Part shown: in pieces, positions 1 through 6,943 of the stretch | How the letters are laid out: every line of letters starts with the position of its first letter | Position numbering within the stretch: position 1 is the stretch's first letter | NCBI GenBank assembly: GCA_964481165.1 | Contig: CAYZYC010000101.1 | Coordinates: 1-8,676, forward strand | Reading direction: 5' to 3' | DNA from: Zeimonas sp964481165 | Lineage (GTDB): Bacteria > Pseudomonadota > Gammaproteobacteria > Burkholderiales > Burkholderiaceae_E | DNA: 8,676 nt | Position numbers and translations under genes: made by a program | Notes under the pieces: generated by a model | Database searches by the model: none | Told to the model about the DNA's origin: nothing | What the model saw: the letters and a program-made list of their open reading frames with translations, nothing else

Positions 1-1115
1 GCAACGACTACTGGATGCCGATGGACCAGTACATCGGCGGCATCGAGCACGCGGTCCTGCACCTGCTGTACGCGCGGTTCTGGACCAAGGTCATGCGCGA
101 CCTGCAAGGCGATTTCCCGGGCGACCCGAACCGCGGCCTGGTGCGATTCGACGAGCCGTTCACCAACCTGCTGTGCCAGGGAATGGTGCTCAACGACATC
201 TACTGGCGGCGCAACGAGAAGGGGGGCATCGAGTACTTCTGGCCGGAAGACATCGAGTCCGGGCACGACGAAACCGGAAAGCCGGTCGCGTGGCGCTCGA
301 AGACCGATGGCCTGCCCGTCGAGTACGGCGGAATCGGCACGATGTCGAAGAGCAAGAACAATGGCGTCGATCCGCAATCGCTGATCGACCGCTACGGCGC
401 CGACACCGCGCGCCTGTTCGTGATGTTCGCATCGCCGCCCGAGCAGACGCTCGAATGGTCGGGCAGCGGCGTCGAAGGTGCGCAGCGTTTCCTGCGGCGC
501 CTCTGGACATGCGCGTTCGAGCTGCGCGAGACGATCGCGGCCGGCCGCGACACCACGAGCAACCCCGGCGCGAGCGCCGGCACGGGCGCCTTCGCCGCGG
601 GCACGCTCGACGACGCGCAGCGCGCGCTGCGGCGCGAGGTGCACGCGATCCTTCGCCAGGCCGATTTCGACTACCGGCGCACGCAGTACAACACCGTCGT
701 CTCGGCGGCGATGAAGATGCTCAACGCGATCGAGGGCGCCCGGCTCGCGCCGTCGGCGCCGTCGGCCGACGTCCTGCGCGAAGCGATGTCGATCCTGGTC
801 CGCGTGCTGTATCCGGTCGTTCCGCACATCACGCACGCGCTGTGGAACGACCTCGGCTACGCGTCCTCGCTCGGCGAACTGCTCGACGCGCCGTGGCCGC
901 AGGTCGACGAGTCGGCGCTCGAGCGCGACGTCGTCGAACTGGTGCTGCAGATCAACGGCAAGGTGCGCGGCACGGTCGAGGTGCCGGCATCGGCCGACGA
1001 CGCGGCGATCGCGGCCGCCGCACTGGCAACCGACGCATTCGCACGACACGGAGCCGGTCGCACGCCGCGCAAGACCATCGTCGTGCCCGGGCGCCTGGTC
1101 AACGTCGTGGTCTGA
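1..1115 (+). CDS. leuS: Leucyl-tRNA synthetase, C-terminal part (5' end outside window)
   Basis: This is the 3' part of class Ia leucyl-tRNA synthetase, the cytoplasmic enzyme that charges tRNA-Leu with leucine using ATP. The reading frame is already open at the left edge (first whole codon at base 3), so the start is missing; about 370 residues are visible of the roughly 870 usual for the family. The first residues (DQYIGGIEHAVLHLLYARF) are the conserved segment of the catalytic domain that precedes the signature loop. The KMSKS loop follows at bases 339-353 as TMSKS, continuing SKNNGVDPQ, so its first lysine is replaced by threonine. Next come the link to the anticodon-binding helical bundle (FASPPEQTLEWSGSGVEGA) and the small C-terminal tRNA-binding domain (LQINGKVRGTVEVPA to VPGRLVNVVV), ending where LeuRS proteins normally end. 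The Gly/Ala/Ser/Thr-rich stretch near bases 540-600 looks like a variable loop. lptE starts 7 bases after the stop. Identity is secure. Confidence 0.97.
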   Translation, partial: NDYWMPMDQYIGGIEHAVLHLLYARFWTKVMRDLQGDFPGDPNRGLVRFDEPFTNLLCQGMVLNDIYWRRNEKGGIEYFWPEDIESGHDETGKPVAWRSKTDGLPVEYGGIGTMSKSKNNGVDPQSLIDRYGADTARLFVMFASPPEQTLEWSGSGVEGAQRFLRRLWTCAFELRETIAAGRDTTSNPGASAGTGAFAAGTLDDAQRALRREVHAILRQADFDYRRTQYNTVVSAAMKMLNAIEGARLAPSAPSADVLREAMSILVRVLYPVVPHITHALWNDLGYASSLGELLDAPWPQVDESALERDVVELVLQINGKVRGTVEVPASADDAAIAAAALATDAFARHGAGRTPRKTIVVPGRLVNVVV

Positions 1116-1122
1116 GCCGGGC

Positions 1123-1644
1123 GTGACCGCGACACGCCAGTCCCGGCGCTGCGCGCTGCGTGCGGGCGCGCGCCTGGCGGCGCTGGTCGCTGCCGCGACG
1201 ATGGCCGGCTGCGGGTTCCAGTTGCGTCGGTCGGCCGCGCTTCCCTTTCGCACGCTGTACACGAACTTCGCCCCGGCGTCGGCGATCGGCGCCGAGTTCC
1301 GCCGCCTCGTGCGCGTCGCCGAGGACACGAGGATCGTCGACGATCCGAAGGAAGCCGACGCACGGCTCGAAGTGCTCAGCGAGGTGCGCGAGAAGGAAGT
1401 GGTCGGATATTCGAGCACCGGGCGGCCGCGCGAGTACCAGCTGCGGCTGCGCTTCACGTTCCGCGTCGTTTCGCGCGACGCGGCCACGCTGCTCGCGCCC
1501 ACCGAGATCGTGCTTCGGCGCGACATCACGTCGAGCGACATCGAGCAGGTCGCCAAGCAGCAGGAGGAGGAGCTTCTGTACCGCGAGATGCAGTCCGATC
1601 TCGTGCAGCAGTTGCTGCGCCGAATGGCGGCGATCGACAAATGA
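1123..1644 (+). CDS. lptE: LPS-assembly lipoprotein LptE
   Basis: LptE is the outer-membrane lipoprotein that plugs the LptD barrel and helps insert lipopolysaccharide into the outer leaflet. The 173-residue product starts with an Arg-rich n-region and a hydrophobic stretch (residues 14-28) that ends in a lipobox, MAGC, with Cys30 as the predicted lipidation site. The CGFQLRR that follows is the typical start of mature LptE. Other family-like parts are the GYSSTGRPREYQLRLRFTF segment (about residues 100-118) and the Gln/Glu-rich C-terminal helix (EQVAKQQEEELLYREMQSDL). Length is normal. The start is GTG, 7 bases after leuS, with no clear Shine-Dalgarno sequence, which suggests translational coupling; no better start precedes the signal peptide. 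The stop overlaps the holA start as ATGA. The leuS-lptE-holA order is common in beta- and gammaproteobacteria, which supports the call because LptE is weakly conserved in sequence. Confidence 0.93.
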   Translation: MTATRQSRRCALRAGARLAALVAAATMAGCGFQLRRSAALPFRTLYTNFAPASAIGAEFRRLVRVAEDTRIVDDPKEADARLEVLSEVREKEVVGYSSTGRPREYQLRLRFTFRVVSRDAATLLAPTEIVLRRDITSSDIEQVAKQQEEELLYREMQSDLVQQLLRRMAAIDK

Positions 1645-2678
1645 CGCAGGTCCGGCCCGACGCGCTCCCGGCCGCGCTGGCGCGCGGCGTGCCGCCGATC
1701 GTCTGGATCCACGGCGACGAGCCGCTGATCGTCCAGGAGTGCGCGCAGGCGGTGCGCCAGGCGCTGCGCGCCGAAGGCTTTGCCGAACGCAGGGTGTTCG
1801 ACGCCGGGCGCGGTTTCCGGATCGACGAACTGCTCGCGCAGGCCGGCACGATGTCGCTGTTCGCGCAGAGCCAGCTGATCGAGCTGCGGTTCCCCGGCAA
1901 GCCGACGCGGGAGATCGGACAGGCGGTGGCCGACGTTGCGTCGCGGCTCGACGCGGCGACGCGCCTGCTGGTCTCGGGACCGCGTGTCGATCGCGCGCAC
2001 ACCGAGTCGCCGTGGTTCCAGGCGATCGAGCGCTGCGGAATCGTCGTCCAGGTCTGGCCGCTCGAACGCGCACAACTGCCGCAATGGATCGCCGCGCGAC
2101 TGGCGCGCCAGCAGCAGAGCGCAGATCGTGAAACGCTCGAATGGATCGCCGAGCGCGTCGAAGGCAACCTGCTCGCGGCGCACCAGGAGATCGGCAAGCT
2201 CGGCCTGCTGTTTCCGGCTGGCGAACTGCCGGCCGAAGCGACGCGCGCCGCGGTGCTCGACGTGGCCCGCTACGATGCCTTCGACCTGGTCGAGGCGATG
2301 CTGACGGCCGATGCGCCGCGCACGCTGCGCACGCTCGACGGACTGCGCTCCGAAGGCGTGGCCGAACCGCTGGTGCTGTGGGCGATCGCCGATGCACTGC
2401 GCACGCTGCTGCGCCTGAGCGAAATGCGCGCCGCCGGCCGACCGCTGGCGCAGGCGATGCGCGAGGCGCGCGTGCCGAGGCCGCGCGAGCGGATCTACGA
2501 GCGGGCGCTGCAGCGCGTCGACGCGGGGCGCCTGCAAGCCGCGCTGCAGCGGGCGGCGCGCACCGATAGAATGATCAAGGGCATCGACCCGTCCGACGCG
2601 TGGCTCGGAATCGAGGTTCTCGTCATGTCGATCGCGGGCGCCCCGACGCTCGCCGAAACCGCGGAGACTACCTCCTGA
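1641..2678 (+). CDS. holA: DNA polymerase III subunit delta
   Basis: The delta subunit is the clamp-loader component that binds the beta sliding clamp and opens its ring, allowing loading at primed sites. The product has 345 residues, close to the 343 of E. coli HolA. The N-terminal domain opens with the family pattern VWIHGDEPLIVQE (about residues 20-32), followed by RVFDAGRGFRIDELL and then SLFAQSQLIELRF, the region matching the clamp-binding part of delta. The middle carries WIAERVEGNLLAAHQEIGKL (about residues 167-186), the conserved helix pair of domain II. The C-terminal helical collar domain includes ARTDRMIKGIDPSDAWLGIEVLVM. As in the family, no functional nucleotide-binding P-loop is seen. 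Its ATG overlaps the lptE stop (ATGA), and its TGA shares one base with the proA ATG (TGATG), so translation of the three genes is probably coupled. Confidence 0.95.
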   Translation: MTQVRPDALPAALARGVPPIVWIHGDEPLIVQECAQAVRQALRAEGFAERRVFDAGRGFRIDELLAQAGTMSLFAQSQLIELRFPGKPTREIGQAVADVASRLDAATRLLVSGPRVDRAHTESPWFQAIERCGIVVQVWPLERAQLPQWIAARLARQQQSADRETLEWIAERVEGNLLAAHQEIGKLGLLFPAGELPAEATRAAVLDVARYDAFDLVEAMLTADAPRTLRTLDGLRSEGVAEPLVLWAIADALRTLLRLSEMRAAGRPLAQAMREARVPRPRERIYERALQRVDAGRLQAALQRAARTDRMIKGIDPSDAWLGIEVLVMSIAGAPTLAETAETTS

Positions 2679-3961
2679 TGCAGATCCAGCGAACCGACAT
2701 CGACGCTTACGTGCGCGACGTGGGCCGGCGCGCCCGGGTCGCGAGCCGCGCGATGGCCCGCGCCGGCACCGAGGCGAAGAATCGCGCGCTCGAAGCGGCT
2801 GCCGCCGCGATCCGGCGCGACGCCGTCGCGCTGAAGACCGCCAACGAGCAGGATCTCGCGGCGGCACGCGCTGCCGGCCACGACGCCGCGTTCATCGACC
2901 GCCTCGCGCTCACCGATGCCGTCATCGAATCGATGTGCACCGGACTGCAACAGATCGTTGCGCTGCCCGACCCGGTCGGCGAGATCTCGAACCTGCGCTA
3001 CCGGCCCACGGGGATCCAGGTCGGGCAGATGCGCGTGCCGCTGGGCGTCGTCGGCATCGTCTACGAATCCCGGCCGAACGTCACCATCGACGCTGCCGCG
3101 TTGTGCATCAAGTCGGGCAACGCGACGATCCTGCGCGGCGGCTCGGAAGCGTTCCACAGCAACCAGGCGCTCGCCGCGGCAATCCGCGAAGGCCTGCGCG
3201 ACGCGGGGTTGCCCGAGGATGCGGTGCAGGCGATCGAGACGACCGACCGTGCCGCCGTAGGCGCACTGATCACGCGCCCCGAGTACGTCGACGTCGTCGT
3301 GCCGCGCGGGGGCAAGTCGCTGATCGAGCGCATCTCGGCCGAGTCGCGCGTTCCGGTCATCAAGCACCTCGACGGCATCTGCCATGTCTATATCGACGAT
3401 GCCGCCGATTTCGAGCAGGCGATCCGCATCGCCGACAACGCGAAGACGCAGCGCTATTCGCCGTGCAACGCGATGGAGACACTGCTGGTCGCGGAGTCGA
3501 TCGCCCCGCGCATGCTCCCCGAGCTCGGGCGCATCTACGCAGGCAAGGGCGTCGAACTGCGCGGCGACCCGCGCAGCCGCGAGATCCTGTCCGGCGCCGG
3601 CATCGCCTGCAACGAGGCCACCGAGCAGGACTGGCGCACCGAATACCTCGCGCCGATCCTGTCGATCCGGGTCGTGCAGGGGCTCGACGAGGCGATCGAG
3701 CACATCGCCGAGTACGGTTCGCAGCACACCGATGCGATCGTCACGACCGACCACGAGCGCGCGATGCGGTTCCTGCGCGAAGTCGACTCTTCCTCGGTGA
3801 TCGTCAACGCGTCGACGCGTTTCGCCGACGGCTTCGAGTACGGGCTCGGCGCGGAGATCGGAATCTCGACCGACAAGCTGCATGCGCGCGGACCGGTCGG
3901 GCTCGAAGGGCTGACATCGCTGAAGTACGTGGTTTTCGGACACGGCGAAGTGCGCAGCTGA
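2678..3961 (+). CDS. proA: Glutamate-5-semialdehyde dehydrogenase (gamma-glutamyl phosphate reductase)
   Basis: ProA carries out the second step of proline synthesis: NADPH-dependent reduction of gamma-glutamyl phosphate to glutamate-5-semialdehyde in the cytoplasm. The product has 427 residues, slightly longer than E. coli ProA (417). The nucleotide-binding part includes RVPLGVVGIVYESRPNVT and the glycine-rich SGNATILRGGSEA. The catalytic cysteine of the aldehyde dehydrogenase fold is Cys263 in SPCNAMETLLV, preceded by the ProA motif HLDGICHVYID. NASTRFADGFEYGLGAEIG and LHARGPVGLEGLTSLKY are the usual C-terminal signatures. The ATG at 2678 is chosen because ProA homology begins right there, it overlaps the holA stop by one base, and a GGAG lies at 2663-2666; in-frame sequence upstream is only the shadow of holA. 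proB, which supplies the substrate, is not in the window, so the proline pathway is split in this genome or proB lies farther away. Confidence 0.97.
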   Translation: MQIQRTDIDAYVRDVGRRARVASRAMARAGTEAKNRALEAAAAAIRRDAVALKTANEQDLAAARAAGHDAAFIDRLALTDAVIESMCTGLQQIVALPDPVGEISNLRYRPTGIQVGQMRVPLGVVGIVYESRPNVTIDAAALCIKSGNATILRGGSEAFHSNQALAAAIREGLRDAGLPEDAVQAIETTDRAAVGALITRPEYVDVVVPRGGKSLIERISAESRVPVIKHLDGICHVYIDDAADFEQAIRIADNAKTQRYSPCNAMETLLVAESIAPRMLPELGRIYAGKGVELRGDPRSREILSGAGIACNEATEQDWRTEYLAPILSIRVVQGLDEAIEHIAEYGSQHTDAIVTTDHERAMRFLREVDSSSVIVNASTRFADGFEYGLGAEIGISTDKLHARGPVGLEGLTSLKYVVFGHGEVRS

Positions 3962-3969
3962 CGCGCCGA

Positions 3970-4401
3970 ATGACCACCGGCTATCTCTGGGTCAAGTCCC
4001 TGCACATCGTCTTCGTGACGAGCTGGTTCGCCGGGCTCTTCTATCTTCCGCGGCTGTTCGTGAACCTCGCGATGGTCGAGGGCGACGGGCCCGAGCGCGC
4101 GCGGCTCCTGACGATGTCGCGCAAGCTGTGGCGCTTCATGCAGCCGCTGATGGGGCTGGCCGTCCTGTTCGGCCTGTGGCTGTGGCTCGGCTACGGCGTC
4201 GGGCGCGGCAGCGGCTGGATGCACGCCAAGCTCGCGGTCGTCGTGCTGCTGCTCGTCTATCACCACCTGTGCGGACGCCTGCTGCGCGCGTTCGAGTCGG
4301 GCGCGAATCGCCGCTCGCACCGCTGGTTCCGCTGGTTCAACGAAGCGCCGGTGCTCGCGCTGTTCGTCGTGGTCGTGCTCGTCGTCGTGAAGCCCTTCTG
4401 A
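3970..4401 (+). CDS. hemJ: HemJ/UPF0093 (CopD-like) membrane protein, probable protoporphyrinogen IX oxidase
   Basis: This 143-residue protein matches the HemJ/UPF0093 family, whose characterised members oxidise protoporphyrinogen IX to protoporphyrin IX in haem synthesis and bind haem b in the inner membrane. About four hydrophobic segments are visible, near residues 5-33, 57-75, 87-101 and 127-141. Family patterns are WVKSLHIVFVTSWFAGLFYL with His12, WMHAKL with His85 and Lys87, YHHLCGRLL, and the C-terminal FRWFNEAPVLALF...VVVKPF. An N-terminal His and a Lys in the middle helices are the conserved residues reported as important in HemJ. Genomes often label such proteins 'CopD family', but the short length and the C-terminus fit HemJ better than the large copper-export CopD. 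The ATG lies 8 bases after proA with no clear ribosome site, and the rlmL-like gene starts one base after its stop, so it belongs to the operon. The enzymatic role is inferred from the family. Confidence 0.85.
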   Translation: MTTGYLWVKSLHIVFVTSWFAGLFYLPRLFVNLAMVEGDGPERARLLTMSRKLWRFMQPLMGLAVLFGLWLWLGYGVGRGSGWMHAKLAVVVLLLVYHHLCGRLLRAFESGANRRSHRWFRWFNEAPVLALFVVVVLVVVKPF

Positions 4402-4402
4402 A

Positions 4403-5707
4403 GTGCTCGCCGACGAACCGGACGACGCCCTCTTCGCCGCGTGCCCGCGCGGACTCGAGAAGGCGCTGGCCGCCGAACTCGAAATGCTCGGCGCCGTGCA
4501 CTGCCGGCCGGCCGGCGGCGGGGTGCTGTTCGAAGGCGACCGCCGCACGGCATGCATGGCGAACCTTTGGTCGCGACTGGCCAGCCGCGTCCTGCGCCGC
4601 GTCGGGCAGCGGCGCTATCGCGACGACGACGATCTCTATCGGCTCGCTGCATCGGTTCCGTGGGAACGGTACTTCGACGCGCGCCGGACGCTGCGCGTGG
4701 ACGTCAGCGCGATACGTTCCCCGCTGCGAAGCCTGAACTTCGCGACGCTGCGCATCAAGGACGGCATCGTCGATCGCGTGCGCGCGCGCACCGGCGAACG
4801 ACCGTCGATCGATACGCGCAGCCCCGACGCGCGCGTGTTTGCCCATCTCGAAGACCGCAGCGCGGTGCTCTACCTCGATCTCAGCGGAGAGTCGCTGTTC
4901 AAGCGCGGATGGCGATCGGCACGCGAGGACAAGGGCGTCGCACCGCTGAAGGAGAACCTGGCTGCCGGCCTGCTGGCGATCGGCGGTTGGACGCCCGCGG
5001 TGCCGCTGTACGACCCATTCTGCGGCTCGGGAACGATCGTGATCGAGGCCGCACAGGTCGCGTTCGACGTCGCGCCCGGCATCGACCGGAGTTTCGGCTT
5101 CGAGAAACTGATCGACCACGACATGTCGTCGTGGACGGCGATGCGAGACGACGCGCTGCGCCGCCGCGCGAACGCCGCGCGCGAGTTCGACGACGGCCGG
5201 CGCACGGTGCACATCGCCGCTTCCGATGTCGACCCGCAGGCGGTCGAGCAGGCGCGGCGCAATCTGGCGCGCGCCGGAATTCCCGAAGGCGCGGTCGGTC
5301 TGCAGGTACTCGACGTCGCGCGGGCGCGCGCACCCTTCCCCGCGGCGGGCCACGTCGTGACGAATCCGCCGTACGGCGAACGCCTCGATGCGCGGCACGC
5401 GTCGGTGCGGGCCGGTTCGTCGGCGCACGAAGCGGCGATGCAGGCCTTCGGCACGTGCCTGAAGCGGCACTTCGGAGGATGGCACGCATGGGTGCTGAGC
5501 AGCGATCCGCAGCTGCCGCGCCAGCTCGGCATGAAGGAACGTCGGCGTACCCCGCTGTACAACGGGGCGATCGAGTGTCGGCTCTTCGGATTCGAGATCT
5601 TCGATCCGGCGCACGCCGATGCGACGGCGCGGCGAAACGGCCCGGTCAGGTCGGACGACGCGGTGCGCCCACCGCCATCCACGCCAGGCACACCCATCCG
5701 CCGATGA
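4403..5707 (+). CDS. rlmL: THUMP-domain class I SAM-dependent RNA methyltransferase (RlmL-type, 23S rRNA m2G)
   Basis: The product (434 residues) aligns along its length with the N-terminal half of E. coli RlmKL, which makes m2G2445 in 23S rRNA. Residues 10-40 (LFAACPRGLEKALAAELEMLGA) form the ferredoxin-like start and about 45-165 the THUMP RNA-binding region, including NLWSRLASRVL and YLDLSGESLFKRGW. GVAPLKENLAAGLL (178-191) leads into the methyltransferase fold. Motif I (AdoMet binding) is DPFCGSGT at 204-211, an acidic loop ASDVDPQA lies at 273-280, and the catalytic motif IV NPPYGERL is at 321-328. The last fold strand is ECRLFGFEIF (391-400). The RlmK domain is absent, so this is the unfused form. 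The GTG start is one base after hemJ; it leaves only nine residues before conserved sequence and probably depends on coupling. Residues about 401-434 are a low-complexity tail whose end overlaps the opposite-strand DUF423 gene. The exact target base is inferred. Confidence 0.9.
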   Translation: MLADEPDDALFAACPRGLEKALAAELEMLGAVHCRPAGGGVLFEGDRRTACMANLWSRLASRVLRRVGQRRYRDDDDLYRLAASVPWERYFDARRTLRVDVSAIRSPLRSLNFATLRIKDGIVDRVRARTGERPSIDTRSPDARVFAHLEDRSAVLYLDLSGESLFKRGWRSAREDKGVAPLKENLAAGLLAIGGWTPAVPLYDPFCGSGTIVIEAAQVAFDVAPGIDRSFGFEKLIDHDMSSWTAMRDDALRRRANAAREFDDGRRTVHIAASDVDPQAVEQARRNLARAGIPEGAVGLQVLDVARARAPFPAAGHVVTNPPYGERLDARHASVRAGSSAHEAAMQAFGTCLKRHFGGWHAWVLSSDPQLPRQLGMKERRRTPLYNGAIECRLFGFEIFDPAHADATARRNGPVRSDDAVRPPPSTPGTPIRR

Positions 5708-6038
5708 AGGCGGCTCCGCCGAACGGCGCGAAGATCGCGGCGCGGGCGAGCCCGGCTACCGAATGCAGGTACAGGCTGCCGCTGAACAGCACGGTGCCGA
5801 GCACGAACAACGCACCCGAGAGCGACGCAAGCCGATGGCTCTGGAAGCGGCCCTGCGCCCACGCGACTACGCATAACGCCACCGCATGCAGCATCTGGTA
5901 GCGCACGGCGGTATCGAAGACCTCGAGCGCCTGCGGTGTCAAGGCGGCCTTCAGCGCATGCGCACCGATCGCGCCGGCGGCAACCGCGAGCATCGCCGAC
6001 ACCGATCCCAGGAACAGGAACAACCGGTCGATGCTCAT
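5646..6038 (-). CDS. DUF423 family small inner-membrane protein (YgdD-like)
   Basis: The 130-residue product matches the DUF423 family (E. coli YgdD), small integral membrane proteins of unknown function. The start LFLFLGSVSAMLAVAAGAIGAHALK (read in two blocks, residues 6-20 and 21-30) contains the hallmark GAIGAHALK, followed by the amphipathic stretch LTPQALEVFDTAVRYQMLHA (33-52), which is the most conserved part of the family. Four hydrophobic segments are visible near 6-27, 47-63, 73-93 and 98-123, and FGGAAFIGGW precedes the last helix end. The ATG at 6038 overlaps the TGA of the NlpE-like gene (ATGA), and no in-frame start upstream shows DUF423 homology. It is the last gene of a three-gene minus-strand cassette. 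Its final 62 bases overlap the 3' end of the convergent rlmL-like gene. Family assignment is secure; no function is proposed. Confidence 0.93.
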   Translation of the reverse strand: MSIDRLFLFLGSVSAMLAVAAGAIGAHALKAALTPQALEVFDTAVRYQMLHAVALCVVAWAQGRFQSHRLASLSGALFVLGTVLFSGSLYLHSVAGLARAAIFAPFGGAAFIGGWVCLAWMAVGAPRRPT

Positions 6039-6943
6039 CGTGCGTTCGATGCGCGCGGCGCGCAGACCCCGTTGCGTGTCGCCCGCTCGAAACCCGCGAC
6101 GACGATCGCTTCCTCGTGCGGGCCGGCCCGTTCCCCGGGCCGCGGCACGACCCAGGCCTGGAGCACCGCGAGCACCGGCTCGTCGGGCTGCGGCTGCAGT
6201 CCTTGCCAGGCAGCGTCGAGCGCAGCCTGCGCGTGCGTCGGCGCCGACCCGGAAGGCACCGCGGCGAGCACCGGCAATCGGCGACCGCTGTCGCATTCGA
6301 CGAATACGCGTTGGCTGCCTTCGAAACCGTAGTGCCCGATCAGCCGCATCGGCCCGCTCAGCGGGTCGACTTTCGGCTGCCGCGGCAACGTCGCATCGGC
6401 GAGCCCGCGCAGCGGGCGGCCTTCGTGATCGAGAATCACCAGGCCGTCCGGCGCGACACGCTGCAGCAGGCGATCGCCGTCCTTTCCCTCGAGCACGATG
6501 CGGTTCGCCGCATCGGACAGCGTGTGCCATCGTCCATGGTCGGATACCGGGCTTCGCGCCGCGCCCCGGTCGACGCCGCCTGCGTCCAGCGGTTCGTCGC
6601 GCAGCCGGAACCTGCCGTCGGCGAAGATCGTTACCGTGAGACGCGAACGCTCGCAGCCCGCGCACGAAAGCACTCCGCTGTAGGTCCGTGCGCCCGGATA
6701 GGTGCGCTCGATCTGCTGCGCGTCCTGCGACGGCACGGCAACGGCGGCTCCAGCGGCGTTCGACGCTGCGAAGCCCGAAACGGTCGGCGCTGCGGCAACG
6801 GGCACGGCAGCGACCGGTTCCTGCGGCGCATGCGGAGCCTGCGGCACCGTGCAGGCGACGAGAAGCATCGCGGCGCCGACACCCGATGCGGCCGTGCGCA
6901 ATCGCCTTCCGATCCGGCGAGTCGCTGCTCGATCACCATGCAT
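6035..6943 (-). CDS. NlpE-like lipoprotein (copper-resistance/envelope-stress lipoprotein family)
   Basis: The 302-residue product begins with a basic n-region, a short hydrophobic stretch (residues 20-30) and the lipobox LVAC, predicting lipidation at Cys31. No Asp follows the Cys (next residue Thr32), so outer-membrane sorting is expected. Residues 32-75 are an Ala/Pro/Val-rich spacer. Residues about 85-185 fit the NlpE N-terminal domain: TYSGVLSCAGCERSRLTVT with a CXXC at Cys94/Cys97, then FADGRFRLRD and a GRWHTL strand. Residues about 198-294 form a second domain (GHYGFEGSQRVFVECDSGRR to a final Cys294) of the kind seen behind NlpE domains in betaproteobacteria; I cannot name it firmly. 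In E. coli, NlpE senses surface contact, lipoprotein-sorting and disulphide defects through Cpx; a similar role here is only possible. The ATG overlaps the DUF481 stop by 11 bases, and the stop overlaps the DUF423 start by 4. Confidence 0.82.
   Translation of the reverse strand: MHGDRAATRRIGRRLRTAASGVGAAMLLVACTVPQAPHAPQEPVAAVPVAAAPTVSGFAASNAAGAAVAVPSQDAQQIERTYPGARTYSGVLSCAGCERSRLTVTIFADGRFRLRDEPLDAGGVDRGAARSPVSDHGRWHTLSDAANRIVLEGKDGDRLLQRVAPDGLVILDHEGRPLRGLADATLPRQPKVDPLSGPMRLIGHYGFEGSQRVFVECDSGRRLPVLAAVPSGSAPTHAQAALDAAWQGLQPQPDEPVLAVLQAWVVPRPGERAGPHEEAIVVAGFERATRNGVCAPRASNAR

Noticed and set aside
1099..2397. 432-codon Arg/Ala-rich open frame on the minus strand opposite lptE and holA
   Set aside because: The composition is typical of a GC-rich shadow frame, and both sense genes are well supported.
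2495..3943. 482-codon open frame on the minus strand opposite proA
   Set aside because: It is the codon-phase shadow of proA in GC-rich DNA. ProA is intact with its catalytic motif on the plus strand, and the antisense product shows no family pattern.
4362..4392. GTC/GTG-rich near-repeat at the end of the hemJ gene
   Set aside because: It simply encodes the Val-rich last membrane helix of the protein and is not a distinct repeat.
4337..5614. 425-codon open frame on the minus strand opposite the rlmL-like gene
   Set aside because: Shadow frame; the sense strand carries the AdoMet and NPPY motifs in order.
5698..5713. Hairpin CCGCC-GATGAA-GGCGG at the rlmL stop as a terminator
   Set aside because: The stem is only five base pairs, no T-run follows on either strand, and it lies inside coding sequence of the DUF423 gene; such stems are expected by chance at this GC content.
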